Part shown: one piece after another, positions 41,734 through 50,177 of the stretch
Layout: each line of letters opens with the position of its first letter
How positions within the stretch are numbered: position 1 is the first letter of the stretch
Assembly: GCA_964410325.1 (NCBI GenBank)
Contig: CAYPFN010000004.1
Span: 18,235 to 82,234, forward strand
Origin: CAAFZY01 sp964410325
GTDB lineage: Bacteria; Pseudomonadota; Alphaproteobacteria; RF32; CAG-239
Direction: 5' to 3'
Length of the DNA: 64,000 bases
Translations under genes and position numbers: made by a program
Notes under the pieces: generated by a model
The model's input: only the letters and a program-made list of their open reading frames with translations
Database searches by the model: none
Told to the model about the DNA's origin: nothing

Positions 41734-42813
41734 ATGTCTTTAAATTTCATATTTGGCGTTTTGTTAATATGTGTCGGGTTTGTTTGTTCTCGGGTGATTT
41801 TAAATTTTTTACGTATGGACGGTGGTGAAATCAGAGAATATACTTTTCTAAAAGATCCGTGGCTATATATCTTTTTTTTGACAGGCGTCGGCTTATTGGC
41901 GATTTTTTTTCTGATGCCGAATTTTAATGATGTTGTTGTTCCTTTAACAATTACTCCGTTGGGGGTGTTGTTGGGGTTATCGCTACTTATTTATGTAGTT
42001 TTTTTATTAGAAGAGGATTGGCTGTTTTATTTAGTTTTGGCCGGCGCAAGTCTGGTTTTGGCTTTTATGATTCCCGATGAAGTATTACTTTTTGAGGGTT
42101 TAGTGCCTTTGTGGGTTGATAGGTTGATTGTTGCGGCTGCGGTATTTATATTTACGAGTTTAGCTCAATGGTTGAATGGTTTGCCCAACATTTTTACCAT
42201 TCAGTGCCTGACAATTACAATTGGTTTGTTTGTTATGGCTTTGGTTGGCGGTGTTTCGCAAATTTTAGGATTTGCCGGCGCTTGTTTGGCTGGAGTATGG
42301 TTGGGATTATTCAATTTAAATCAAATTTCTGGAACGGGTATACTGAATAACGGCGCATGCGCAGCGGCGGCGTTTGTTTTTTCAGGCTTGTTGATTGATG
42401 GTGCTCTGGAGATGGCCGGACCGTCAATGGTGATTTTGATAATGTATGCGTTATCTGAGGGAATGTGGAGCATTGTCTGCCGGTATATTTTAGGAATAAA
42501 ACGACTGGATTGGTCAGATAATACGACCTATATGTCTGTGGCCGATAAAGGAGCGTCAATAGACGCCATAAACACGGCTGTTATTAAAATAGGGCTGGTT
42601 AATGTCATGTTAGCCGGTTTCCAGCTTTTTGCCGTTAACGCCTTTTCAATTCCCTTGTTTGCTTTGGCTGTTAATTTGTGGCTCCTTAGCATGTTATATA
42701 ATGCGGATAACAAAAAACAATCTTTGAGGGAAGTTAACCGAGATTTTGTCAGCAATATCAAAGAAGAGCTGAAAGAGATCCAACAATCATTCAGGAAAGG
42801 CAAAGGTCGGTAA
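41734..42813 (+). CDS. MraY/WecA-fold-like membrane protein, catalytic motifs absent
   Basis: 359 residues with about ten transmembrane helices and a charged C-terminal tail of 45. The spacing of helices and loops resembles GT4-family phosphosugar transferases: the loop ending LLEEDWL (DD loop in the family), a LNGLPN loop (family NxxNxxDGxxGL), GACLAGVWLGLF... with SGTGILNNG (family GDxGSxxLG), and RLDWSDNTTYM (family PDRxHxHH). In each case the catalytic Asp or His residues are replaced, so an inactive paralogue or pseudoenzyme is suggested. This is inference from pattern, not a search. The start codon follows the rsmB stop directly. Confidence 0.5.
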   Translation: MSLNFIFGVLLICVGFVCSRVILNFLRMDGGEIREYTFLKDPWLYIFFLTGVGLLAIFFLMPNFNDVVVPLTITPLGVLLGLSLLIYVVFLLEEDWLFYLVLAGASLVLAFMIPDEVLLFEGLVPLWVDRLIVAAAVFIFTSLAQWLNGLPNIFTIQCLTITIGLFVMALVGGVSQILGFAGACLAGVWLGLFNLNQISGTGILNNGACAAAAFVFSGLLIDGALEMAGPSMVILIMYALSEGMWSIVCRYILGIKRLDWSDNTTYMSVADKGASIDAINTAVIKIGLVNVMLAGFQLFAVNAFSIPLFALAVNLWLLSMLYNADNKKQSLREVNRDFVSNIKEELKEIQQSFRKGKGR

Positions 42814-44153
42814 TGTTTTTTACAGGACTTAAAAATTTATTTAATAGTTCTGCGTTGGAAGTTGCTGTTCCGGAAAAAAGGCGGATAAAGGTTGTTGTGG
42901 CTGCTTTTGCAGATGATTGTCCGGAAAATTCGGGAAAAATTTTAGCGCAGTATCTGTCCGGATTAGATTTTTTGGCCGTAAAATATTATGAAAATCCGTT
43001 AGGAAGAGATTTTGTTAATCTTAACAGTCGGAATTTTTTTGATTTTATTGATTTAGGAAGACAAATTATCAACGTAACGGAAGCGGATGTCCTTATATGG
43101 GGGAATCGGGAACAAGATAGAATTCGTTTGAATTTTCAAATCTTGCGTCAATACGAGAAGCAAGATTTGCCGTTTTTTTCTTTGTTGAATAATTTGTATC
43201 TTCCGCTGTCGTATCTTCAGGAGAGAAATTTTCCAACATCTATGCAGTTTTTAATTGGAGGCGTTATTGTGGCGGTGGCTGATTTGAAAAACCACCGGGA
43301 ACAAAAAGAGAAACTAGCAGAAATTTTGGATAAAATCGGCCGAGAGCACTCTCCCAGAGGATTAGAAGTTTTTTACATGCCGTATATTTTAAATATTTTG
43401 GCGCTGATTTATTTGTGCTCAAAAGCTGAAGAATTAAAATTGTCAGACGTGAAAATTGTTTCGGATTTATGGGCAAAAGCCTACAAAAGCCTGTCGGCAG
43501 GTAAAGATTTGCTTTTAAGCGGCAATATATATGCTGGTTTGGGGCAGCTGTATCAATTGGCAGCGGAGAATCTGCAGCGGAATAAATATATTTTTTATAA
43601 AAACGCCGCCGAATGTTATCGATATGCGCAAAAATGTTTCAGTCGCCATTCCTATCCGTATGATTTTGGTATTTTATCTTATCTGCTTTCAAAAGTTTAT
43701 TACGGATACTGGAAACAATCTTCAGATGTTCAGGCACTGCGTGATTCTGTATTTCACCTTCGGGAAGCAGAAAAGTTTTTTTCAAAAGCTTCATTCCCTT
43801 ATTTTTGGGCGGATATTCAGGGAGATTTAGGCTTATATCTATCGTTATTGGGCTTGTTTGGGCGCAATGATGAAATTTCTATGTTGGCTGTTGAAAATTA
43901 TAAAAATCGCCAGAGAATTTATACGCGGGAACAATGGCCTTTGGAATGGGCAAAGGCTGAAGAAAGCATCGGTAATATTTTTTATAATTCAGGCAAAAGG
44001 TTTGATGACGAGGAGTATTTGGAAGAGGCTATAAAATATTATGCTGAAGCAGCGGATATATATGAAAATAACCGTTTGAGCACGGAATTAAAACAAACGC
44101 AGATTTGCATTGCCAAAGCAGATGAACATATTATGCAGCTTAACCGGAAATAA
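42813..44153 (+). CDS. TPR-like repeat protein of unknown function
   Basis: 446 residues, no signal peptide. The start ATG overlaps the previous stop (TAATG), so it is translationally coupled to the membrane protein. The first 140 residues form an alpha/beta segment with RIKVVVAAFADDC and DVLIWGNREQDRIRL, reminiscent of a response-regulator-like or PadR-like fold but not assignable. From about 190 the chain is all helical with motifs of the type S-Y/F-P-Y-x-x-A/W...G...Y, e.g. SFPYFWADIQGDLGLYLSLL and WPLEWAKAEESIGNIFYNSG, i.e. TPR-like repeats of 45-60 residues. It could scaffold partner proteins at the membrane protein. Confidence 0.7.
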   Translation: MFFTGLKNLFNSSALEVAVPEKRRIKVVVAAFADDCPENSGKILAQYLSGLDFLAVKYYENPLGRDFVNLNSRNFFDFIDLGRQIINVTEADVLIWGNREQDRIRLNFQILRQYEKQDLPFFSLLNNLYLPLSYLQERNFPTSMQFLIGGVIVAVADLKNHREQKEKLAEILDKIGREHSPRGLEVFYMPYILNILALIYLCSKAEELKLSDVKIVSDLWAKAYKSLSAGKDLLLSGNIYAGLGQLYQLAAENLQRNKYIFYKNAAECYRYAQKCFSRHSYPYDFGILSYLLSKVYYGYWKQSSDVQALRDSVFHLREAEKFFSKASFPYFWADIQGDLGLYLSLLGLFGRNDEISMLAVENYKNRQRIYTREQWPLEWAKAEESIGNIFYNSGKRFDDEEYLEEAIKYYAEAADIYENNRLSTELKQTQICIAKADEHIMQLNRK

Positions 44154-44199
44154 TGCTTGCATAAAGTTTAATTTTATTTTATGAAATAAACCGATATTG

Positions 44200-44292
44200 G
44201 GAGAGATGGCAGAGCGGTTGAATGCGGTTGACTCGAAATCAATTGTACTCTTTAACGGGGTACCTAGGGTTCGAATCCCTATCTCTCCGCCA
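44200..44292 (+). tRNA. tRNA-Ser (anticodon CGA)
   Basis: 93 nt with encoded CCA. Acceptor GGAGAGA/TCTCTCC; anticodon loop CTCGAAA, anticodon CGA reading UCG; long variable arm; T arm AGGGTTCGAATCCCT. The restriction-modification-like genes begin just downstream, as for tRNA-linked islands. Confidence 0.96.
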
Positions 44293-44296
44293 TTAA

Positions 44297-44325
44297 GCAA
44301 AACCCCGCACAAGGCGGGGTTTTGC
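44297..44325. terminator. terminator between tRNA-Ser and HNH gene
   Basis: GCAAAACCCCGC / GCGGGGTTTTGC, 12-bp stem, 5-nt loop; bidirectional. Confidence 0.82.
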
Positions 44326-44338
44326 TTTGCGATTTAAG

Positions 44339-45565
44339 TTATTTTTTTGTTTCAGCGTGGTAATCAATATGGCAGTCTTTGCATAACATTATGCAGTTTT
44401 CTATGGTTGTTTCGCCACCGTCAGCAAAAGCTTTTTTATGATGGCCTTCCAGGTCTTTCAAGGCAAAATTTTTGCCACAGCGGGCGCATTTGCCACCTTG
44501 CCTTTCATAGGCTTGTTTTTGTTGATGTTCGCTAAAAGCTCGATGCCAAATCAGCGTTCTGTCATCAGATAGGCAATATTCATAAAAGCCTTTCTTTTTC
44601 AAGCCGTCGGGGTCGATATCATAAAGCTCATATAAATGGTTAAGTTTTTCGGCAATCTGCGCCGAATTAAAACTTTTATGATGATATTTATTGTACAAAA
44701 TTCCCCAATCAAGGCCTTTCATATCCGTGCGATAAGTGATAAACGTGTGTTTAACCCATGAAATAACATTTTTGAAATAATCAATAAGTTCACCAGCGTC
44801 ATTGTCAAAACGGTGCTTGCCCATATAATCTTTAATTTGCGGATATTCCGCCGGTTGCGCATCAATTCGCCAGCCAAGAGCAAGTTCCAACAGCAGTTGT
44901 CGGTTTGCTTTATCGCCGAGTCCGCCCATATCGCCCAGGGTTTTATCCGCCGACAGGCTAAGCAAGGTTTTTTTGTCGTCATTGTCGTAATAAGAAATGG
45001 CAATCGCTTCATTGTTATTTTTCTTAGAGAAAAACTGTTTCGCTGCCGTCAGCCACTGACCGGTATAATTAGCATTAAGAAGTTCCTGATTGGTCATTTG
45101 TTTACCGGCAATGTTAATGGTGTGAAACCAATCCAACTTCTCATCATCTGTCCCTTCGCAGACGTAAACTTGTAGCCGATAATCCAAAATTTCTTTCTGT
45201 TTATCAGGGGTGAGACCTTCAAAAGTTTGCGTATTTCTGCCGTTAAAGTCAATGGCAATAGGGTTGCCGTATCCGTCATCATTGGTGATAAACTGGCAGA
45301 TAGAAATCAGACGTTGCTGTCCGTCAATAACCTCGAAAGTTCCGTCCGGATTGACAGCCCAATACATACTGTTCAATGGCATGTTGTTATATACCGAGAG
45401 CATCACCCGATCCCTGTCATCGGGATTATAGACGAACGCCCGCTGATACGCCGGACGAACATTAAGTTTCCCGCCAAAAGCCACCACGCCTTGCTCGCCT
45501 TTATCCAAATAGCCGCCCACTAAATCTCTGATAGTAATAACTGGCTGAGTCGTTTTCATTGTCAT
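44339..45565 (-). CDS. DUF262 (ParB/Srx-like) and HNH endonuclease fusion
   Basis: 408 residues. The N-terminal DUF262 domain (about 10-200) has RPAYQRAFVYNPDDRDRVM and the hallmark FEVIDGQQRLISICQFI near 80-95, as in GmrS and related defence nucleases. The C-terminus (350-405) is an HNH domain: CARCGKNF, then EGHHKKAFADGGETTIEN and MLCKDCH, with two CxxC pairs and the HH motif that bind zinc and metal. It follows the adenine methyltransferase gene by one base on the same strand. Together they resemble a restriction-modification or modification-dependent defence pair. The actual target is unknown. Confidence 0.85.
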   Translation of the reverse strand: MTMKTTQPVITIRDLVGGYLDKGEQGVVAFGGKLNVRPAYQRAFVYNPDDRDRVMLSVYNNMPLNSMYWAVNPDGTFEVIDGQQRLISICQFITNDDGYGNPIAIDFNGRNTQTFEGLTPDKQKEILDYRLQVYVCEGTDDEKLDWFHTINIAGKQMTNQELLNANYTGQWLTAAKQFFSKKNNNEAIAISYYDNDDKKTLLSLSADKTLGDMGGLGDKANRQLLLELALGWRIDAQPAEYPQIKDYMGKHRFDNDAGELIDYFKNVISWVKHTFITYRTDMKGLDWGILYNKYHHKSFNSAQIAEKLNHLYELYDIDPDGLKKKGFYEYCLSDDRTLIWHRAFSEHQQKQAYERQGGKCARCGKNFALKDLEGHHKKAFADGGETTIENCIMLCKDCHIDYHAETKK

Positions 45566-45566
45566 A

Positions 45567-46622
45567 TCAGTTCTCCTTTTTCTTAATCAAAATACGAGCA
45601 TATGCAGAATAAACACATTCGTGGGTCAAAGGGTGGATATAATAATTTCCTTTTGATGATTTTCCTAATAAAACAGGATTTCCTCGTGTCTTTCGTCCGC
45701 TCGCATTAGTATAAGTGCCGTCTTGTCTAATTTCTTTAAAATCATCATACTCCCGTATTGCAGGAATTCCGGCCAATATTTCATCACTTGAATTTAAAAG
45801 ACCGATAATGTTAAATTGTTTGGGATTATATTTATCCAAAAAGGTTATCGGCACCCCCATCGCCCCGATATAATCCATCGGGATGTCGCTGACCTTATCA
45901 ACATTAATGGCGTCGTAATTGTCATATTTGGGATACATTTCTTCATAGCCGTAATATTTTTTGCCGGTATTAATTACCTCAATTCTTCGGCTATTTTCCA
46001 AATTTGTATACCAGCTGACATTACCAAAGTTCTTAACTAAACCGTCTGGCTTGTAAAACTGCTTAACATGATGTAACCCACACCAAAACTTATTTTCTTT
46101 TATCAACGGAAAAATTTCTTTATAGGTGCGACAGTTATCATTGCCGATAATTAAAAATTTTTTATTGTACTGTATAAGCTGCGCCACATATTCGCGAAAT
46201 AGAGAAAACGGTGGGTTGGTTATTACGATATCCGCTTGTTTTAACAGCGCAATACATTCTTCACTTCTAAAATCGCCGTTTCCTTTGAGCGGGATTTCTG
46301 TAATATCTTCAAAGCAAGCGATTTTGTCGCCGGTATTGTCCTTATCCAAAATATACATAGAAGAGTTTTTTTTATCTTTCTCGTAGTGGGTGGCTATAAC
46401 TTTTTTGATTTTAAATGCCTCAAAATTATCCGCCAGATATTTCAAAAAATTTGACTTTGGCGTTCCCAGGCCGATGCCGTTATGGTCATCGCAGTTGCAA
46501 TAAATCACCTTGCCTTTGAAATATTTGGCATAATTGGACAGTTCTTTTTTGATATCTTCGTATGTGGTATAAAATTCGTCATTCTTAGCATTTTTTGCTC
46601 TCTTTAAGTTCTTGTGTCCCAT
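45567..46622 (-). CDS. EcoRI-type adenine-specific DNA methyltransferase
   Basis: 351 residues. Amino-methyltransferase with catalytic motif NPPF in DIVITNPPFSLFREYV near residue 155 and a motif-I-like segment VIYCNCDDHNGIGLGTP near 40. The beginning MGHKNLKRAKNAKNDEFYTT is the start of the EcoRI-methylase family. An N6-adenine product follows from the family. Start chosen at the ATG 46622 with GGGAG upstream; the frame continues 22 codons further, but this stretch contains an intrinsic terminator hairpin and is more likely leader RNA. It would protect host DNA against the neighbouring HNH protein. Confidence 0.85.
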   Translation of the reverse strand: MGHKNLKRAKNAKNDEFYTTYEDIKKELSNYAKYFKGKVIYCNCDDHNGIGLGTPKSNFLKYLADNFEAFKIKKVIATHYEKDKKNSSMYILDKDNTGDKIACFEDITEIPLKGNGDFRSEECIALLKQADIVITNPPFSLFREYVAQLIQYNKKFLIIGNDNCRTYKEIFPLIKENKFWCGLHHVKQFYKPDGLVKNFGNVSWYTNLENSRRIEVINTGKKYYGYEEMYPKYDNYDAINVDKVSDIPMDYIGAMGVPITFLDKYNPKQFNIIGLLNSSDEILAGIPAIREYDDFKEIRQDGTYTNASGRKTRGNPVLLGKSSKGNYYIHPLTHECVYSAYARILIKKKEN

Positions 46623-46638
46623 TGTCAAAACTCCCAAC

Positions 46639-46666
46639 AAAAAATCGCCTTTGGTGCAAAAGGCGA
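46639..46666 (-). terminator. leader terminator ahead of the methyltransferase gene
   Basis: On the minus strand TCGCCTTT (46666-46659) pairs with AAAGGCGA (46652-46645), 6-nt loop, then six T. It sits 17 bp before the methyltransferase start codon, so transcription must read through it. It may act as attenuator. Confidence 0.75.
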
Positions 46667-46706
46667 CTGGAAGTTCGAAGCTACTCATTGGAAAGTAGTG
46701 GGCATA

Positions 46707-46754
46707 TTAATTTAAACAAGATAAAAGCAAACGCTTATCCCTTGATATAAACAT
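46707..46754 (-). CDS. 15-residue leader peptide ahead of the methyltransferase
   Basis: ATG at 46754 with an excellent AAGGAGG (46766-46760) five bases upstream; product MFISRDKRLLLSCLN. It lies between a structured RNA and the terminator 40 bp further on. No run of a single regulatory codon, except three Leu codons. Probably a leader ORF controlling the downstream gene, or a mere coincidence of the Shine-Dalgarno sequence. Confidence 0.45.
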   Translation of the reverse strand: MFISRDKRLLLSCLN

Positions 46755-46760
46755 ATTAGC

Positions 46761-46870
46761 CTCCTTCCAGTCGGACGACCAGAAGGAGTTTTTTACGCCA
46801 ATGATAATTGGCAACCAATGATGAGGCTTCGAACCCTCGGGGCAGACACCAACCTGCCTTAAAAGCAAGG
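46761..46870 (-). ncRNA. structured 5' leader RNA, candidate regulatory element
   Basis: On the minus strand five hairpins follow each other: CCTT/AAGG (46867-46870 with 46857-46860), GGCAG/CTGCC (46854-46858 with 46841-46845), GAGG/CCTC (46835-46838 with 46823-46826, loop GTTCGAAG), GCCAAT/ATTGGC (46807-46812 with 46797-46802) and CTCCTTC/GAAGGAG (46782-46788 with 46761-46767). The last one encloses the AAGGAGG of the leader ORF. The GTTCGAA loop resembles a tRNA T arm. Not a class I can name. Confidence 0.45.
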
Positions 46871-47042
46871 TTAAACGATAAGAAATAAAATGCAAGAAAT
46901 TTTTTGAACGGCATTTCGAAAAACAAATTTAGATTTTATAATTTTATTAAAAAATTAATAAAATTCGTATTAATAATGAACTCGGGATATTGTTTATTCG
47001 TTATTTTATTTGTGACAGAAAATTAATTATCGAGATTAAAAA

Positions 47043-48230
47043 ATGATACAAGTTGTTAATTATATAAAAAGCAGGAAAAAATTTGTCGTTTACGGTGTTT
47101 TGCTGTTGGGCGCTTTAGGGGCTTGGAAATATTTTCACAAAGTTGATGAAATTTCTTATATCACAGACACTGTGCGACGTCAGGATATTGAAAAGGTGGT
47201 TAATGCTGCCGGTGAGGTGCGGGCAAGCGAATTGGTTACCGTTGGTGCTCAGGTTTCCGGGAAAATTGAAAAACTTTATGTTGCGGTTGGCCAAGAAGTT
47301 AAAGAAGGCGATATGATTGCCGAGATTGATTCTACGACACAACAAAACGAGGTAGACACCAATAAAGCTCGTCTGGAAAGTTATCAGGCTCAACTAGAGG
47401 CGGCCAAAACCTCGTTAAAAATTGCCGAAAAGCAGTATAAAAGGGCGCAGGCTTTGAAAAAACAAAACGCTATTTCGGAAGAGGATCTGGAAAATGCCGA
47501 AGATGTTTATAAAACGGCACAGTCTACGGTTACTCAGCTGGAATCTTCTATCAAAGAAACGGAAATTTCTTTAAGTACGGCAGAAACAAATTTGGGTTAC
47601 ACACGGATTACTGCACCGCTTAGTGGTACGGTTGTTTCTGTTCCGGTCAAAGTTGGGCAGACAATTAACGCGGCCATGGATACGCCAACGATTGTGCAGG
47701 TGGCAGATTTGAGCCAGATGGAAATTTTGATAGAAATTTCCGAAGGTGATATTGTTAATATTAAGCCGGGTGTTAAAGTAACATACGCGATTTTGGCCGA
47801 TTTAGACGATGTGAAGGAAACAACCTTAAAATCTATTGATCCGGGATTGACGTTGTTGACAAACGGCGAATATACCGAGGTGGTTGGTGATGACGAGGCA
47901 ATTTATTATTACGGTCGGTTGGCAGTGCCCAACGATGAGGGAAAATTGCGGATAGGCATGACAACGCAAAACGTGATATATGTTGAGAACGCCAAAAATG
48001 TTTTGGTTATTCCGGCTTTGGCGGTTAAAGGCAACGCCAAAGACGAATATGTTGAGATTTTGACGAATGAAGGTGTTCAACGGCGTTCAATAGAAACTGG
48101 CGTGTCAGACGGATTGAATATTGAGGTTAAAAAAGGTGTTGATGAGGGCGAGGAAGTTATTATTGCCAGAATGTCGTCATCAGAGATATCGGATAAGGCT
48201 TCAAGCGTCAGGGGACCGCGGGGATTTTAG
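47043..48230 (+). CDS. macA: MacA-type periplasmic adaptor of an efflux system
   Basis: Membrane-fusion protein joining MacB to an outer-membrane channel; 395 residues. A single N-terminal helix (residues 16-30, VVYGVLLLGALGAW) anchors it. Lipoyl segments are VSGKIEKLYVAVGQEVKEGD and, after the coiled-coil hairpin (100-190), RITAPLSGTVVSVPVKVGQ. The beta-barrel and membrane-proximal domains follow. First gene of a three-gene operon with 2-bp spacing to macB. Confidence 0.92.
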   Translation: MIQVVNYIKSRKKFVVYGVLLLGALGAWKYFHKVDEISYITDTVRRQDIEKVVNAAGEVRASELVTVGAQVSGKIEKLYVAVGQEVKEGDMIAEIDSTTQQNEVDTNKARLESYQAQLEAAKTSLKIAEKQYKRAQALKKQNAISEEDLENAEDVYKTAQSTVTQLESSIKETEISLSTAETNLGYTRITAPLSGTVVSVPVKVGQTINAAMDTPTIVQVADLSQMEILIEISEGDIVNIKPGVKVTYAILADLDDVKETTLKSIDPGLTLLTNGEYTEVVGDDEAIYYYGRLAVPNDEGKLRIGMTTQNVIYVENAKNVLVIPALAVKGNAKDEYVEILTNEGVQRRSIETGVSDGLNIEVKKGVDEGEEVIIARMSSSEISDKASSVRGPRGF

Positions 48231-48232
48231 CC

Positions 48233-50173
48233 ATGAACATCATCGAGTTTAAAAAAATCAATAAATTTTTCGGGCAGGGTGATAATCGTGTTCATGTCTT
48301 GAAAAATATTGATTTGACGATTGAAAAAGGCGATTTTGTGGCCATCATCGGCCAGTCTGGTTCGGGCAAGTCGACGATGATGAATATTTTGGGATGCCTG
48401 GATGTGCCGACATCTGGTTCATATAAAATCAACGGGATTGAAGTCGGTAAAATGGAAAAAGATGAGCTGGCAGATTTGCGCTGTAAAACGTTTGGCTTTA
48501 TTTTTCAGCGGTATAATTTGCTTTCTAATTTGCAGGCTCGGGAAAATGCGGCCTTACCAGCCGTTTATCTGGGGTTGAATGCCGAAACCCGCAACAAACG
48601 GGCGGACACTTTGTTAACACGGCTTGAACTTAGCAGTAAACTGACCAATAAACCTAGTGAACTTTCCGGTGGCCAACAGCAGCGTGTCAGTATTGCTCGT
48701 GCGTTGATGAACGGCGGGGAAATTATTTTGGCTGACGAACCGACTGGTGCGTTGGATTCCAAAAGTGGCGAACGGGTTATGGAAATTATTAAGGACCTGC
48801 ATAAGCAGGGGCATACGATTATTCTGGTTACCCATGATAGTAAGATTGCGGCGCAGGCCAGCCGGATTATTGAAATTAAAGATGGCGAAATTGTGTCAGA
48901 CGAGCGTAAATCAGATGATTTTTATGAAACGAGCGAAATTTTGCAAGCCGTTAAGAAAAGCCGGTTTGATGTTTTGAAATACCGTTTTATGGAATCTTTT
49001 AATATGTCGGTGCATGCCATTTTATCAAATAAAATGCGTTCGCTTTTGACAATGCTCGGTATTATTATCGGTATTGCATCGGTGGTGTCGGTGGTAGCTT
49101 TGGGTAATGCATCACAGGCTAAAATTATGGAACAGATTAATTCCATGGGCACCAATACAATCGATATTCGTCCTGGTACTGGTTTTGGCGACAGGCGTTC
49201 AGCCCGGATACGAACGTTAAAAGTTAGCGATTCTGAGCATTTGGATAAGCTGAGTTTTATTGATAATGCGACGCCAAGCGTTTCGGCCAGTGGTAATCTG
49301 GTATATGGTAGTTATACGCTGACCACGCAGTTAAACGGGGTTGGGGCACAGTATTTTGACGTCAAAGGCCGTAAAATAGCCCAAGGGCGGATTTTTACCG
49401 AAGAAGAAGTCGATAAAATGGCTTCGGTTGTGGTTATTGACGACAATACGCTTAAAGAGGCGTTTCCCGACAATCCGAATCCAGTGGGGGAAATTATTAT
49501 CTTTAATAAAAAGCCTTTAAAAATTATCGGAGTTACGGAAAAAGACAATAATCCGGGACCGATGTCAGAGATGATGAATATTTGGACACCGTATACGACG
49601 GCTATGTATAAAATCAATGGTACGAATGATATTGATTCCATTACGGTTAAAGTTTCAGATAGCGTTAATTCGCAGGTCGCTGAAGAAAGTATTGAGAATA
49701 TTCTTACGGTTTTGCACGGTAAAAAAGACTTTTTTATGATTAATACCGACAGTATCAAACAAACCGTTGAAAGCGCAACCAATACCATGAAACTTTTGAT
49801 TGCCAGCATTGCCGTTATTTCTTTGATTGTTGGGGGCATAGGAGTGATGAACATTATGCTGGTGTCTGTTACCGAACGTACCCGCGAAATCGGTATCAGA
49901 ATGGCCATCGGGGCTAAACAGGCCGATATTTTGCAACAATTTTTAATTGAGGCGGTATTGATTTGTCTGGTCGGCGGTTTTCTGGGTGTGAGTTTGTCAT
50001 TGGTCGTAGGATGGGCATTTAATACATTTTCAGAAGATTTTGGCATGATTTTTTCAACAGCGTCAATCATTTTGGCTTTGGTCTGTTCGACGGCAATCGG
50101 TATCATTTTCGGATATATGCCGGCGAAAAACGCATCCAACCTTAATCCGATAGATGCATTAGCAAGTGAGTAA
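48233..50173 (+). CDS. macB: MacB-type ABC exporter (ATPase and permease)
   Basis: 646 residues. The nucleotide-binding domain has Walker A GQSGSGKST (40-48), signature LSGGQQQR near 144, Walker B ILADEPTGALD and the switch His in VTHDS. Then come one TM helix (near 270), the large periplasmic MacB domain (about 295-520) and three TM helices in the last 120 residues (FtsX fold). It powers export of macrolides or other hydrophobic compounds or peptides from the periplasm. Substrate unknown. The outer-membrane gene follows by 4 bp. Confidence 0.95.
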   Translation: MNIIEFKKINKFFGQGDNRVHVLKNIDLTIEKGDFVAIIGQSGSGKSTMMNILGCLDVPTSGSYKINGIEVGKMEKDELADLRCKTFGFIFQRYNLLSNLQARENAALPAVYLGLNAETRNKRADTLLTRLELSSKLTNKPSELSGGQQQRVSIARALMNGGEIILADEPTGALDSKSGERVMEIIKDLHKQGHTIILVTHDSKIAAQASRIIEIKDGEIVSDERKSDDFYETSEILQAVKKSRFDVLKYRFMESFNMSVHAILSNKMRSLLTMLGIIIGIASVVSVVALGNASQAKIMEQINSMGTNTIDIRPGTGFGDRRSARIRTLKVSDSEHLDKLSFIDNATPSVSASGNLVYGSYTLTTQLNGVGAQYFDVKGRKIAQGRIFTEEEVDKMASVVVIDDNTLKEAFPDNPNPVGEIIIFNKKPLKIIGVTEKDNNPGPMSEMMNIWTPYTTAMYKINGTNDIDSITVKVSDSVNSQVAEESIENILTVLHGKKDFFMINTDSIKQTVESATNTMKLLIASIAVISLIVGGIGVMNIMLVSVTERTREIGIRMAIGAKQADILQQFLIEAVLICLVGGFLGVSLSLVVGWAFNTFSEDFGMIFSTASIILALVCSTAIGIIFGYMPAKNASNLNPIDALASE

Positions 50174-50177
50174 GAAT

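Noticed and set aside
46645..46688. N-terminal extension of the methyltransferase (start at 46688)
   Set aside because: The extra 22 codons coincide with an intrinsic terminator hairpin, and the ATG at 46622 has a good ribosome-binding site and fits the family N-terminus.
46830..46890. tRNA with TTA anticodon (ochre suppressor) on the minus strand
   Set aside because: An anticodon-like loop and T-arm-like hairpin are present, but there is no D arm or matching acceptor stem.
46640..46910. Permuted tmRNA of alphaproteobacterial type
   Set aside because: T-loop-like hairpin and GCCA are present but no tag reading frame ending in Ala-Ala and no matching acceptor halves.
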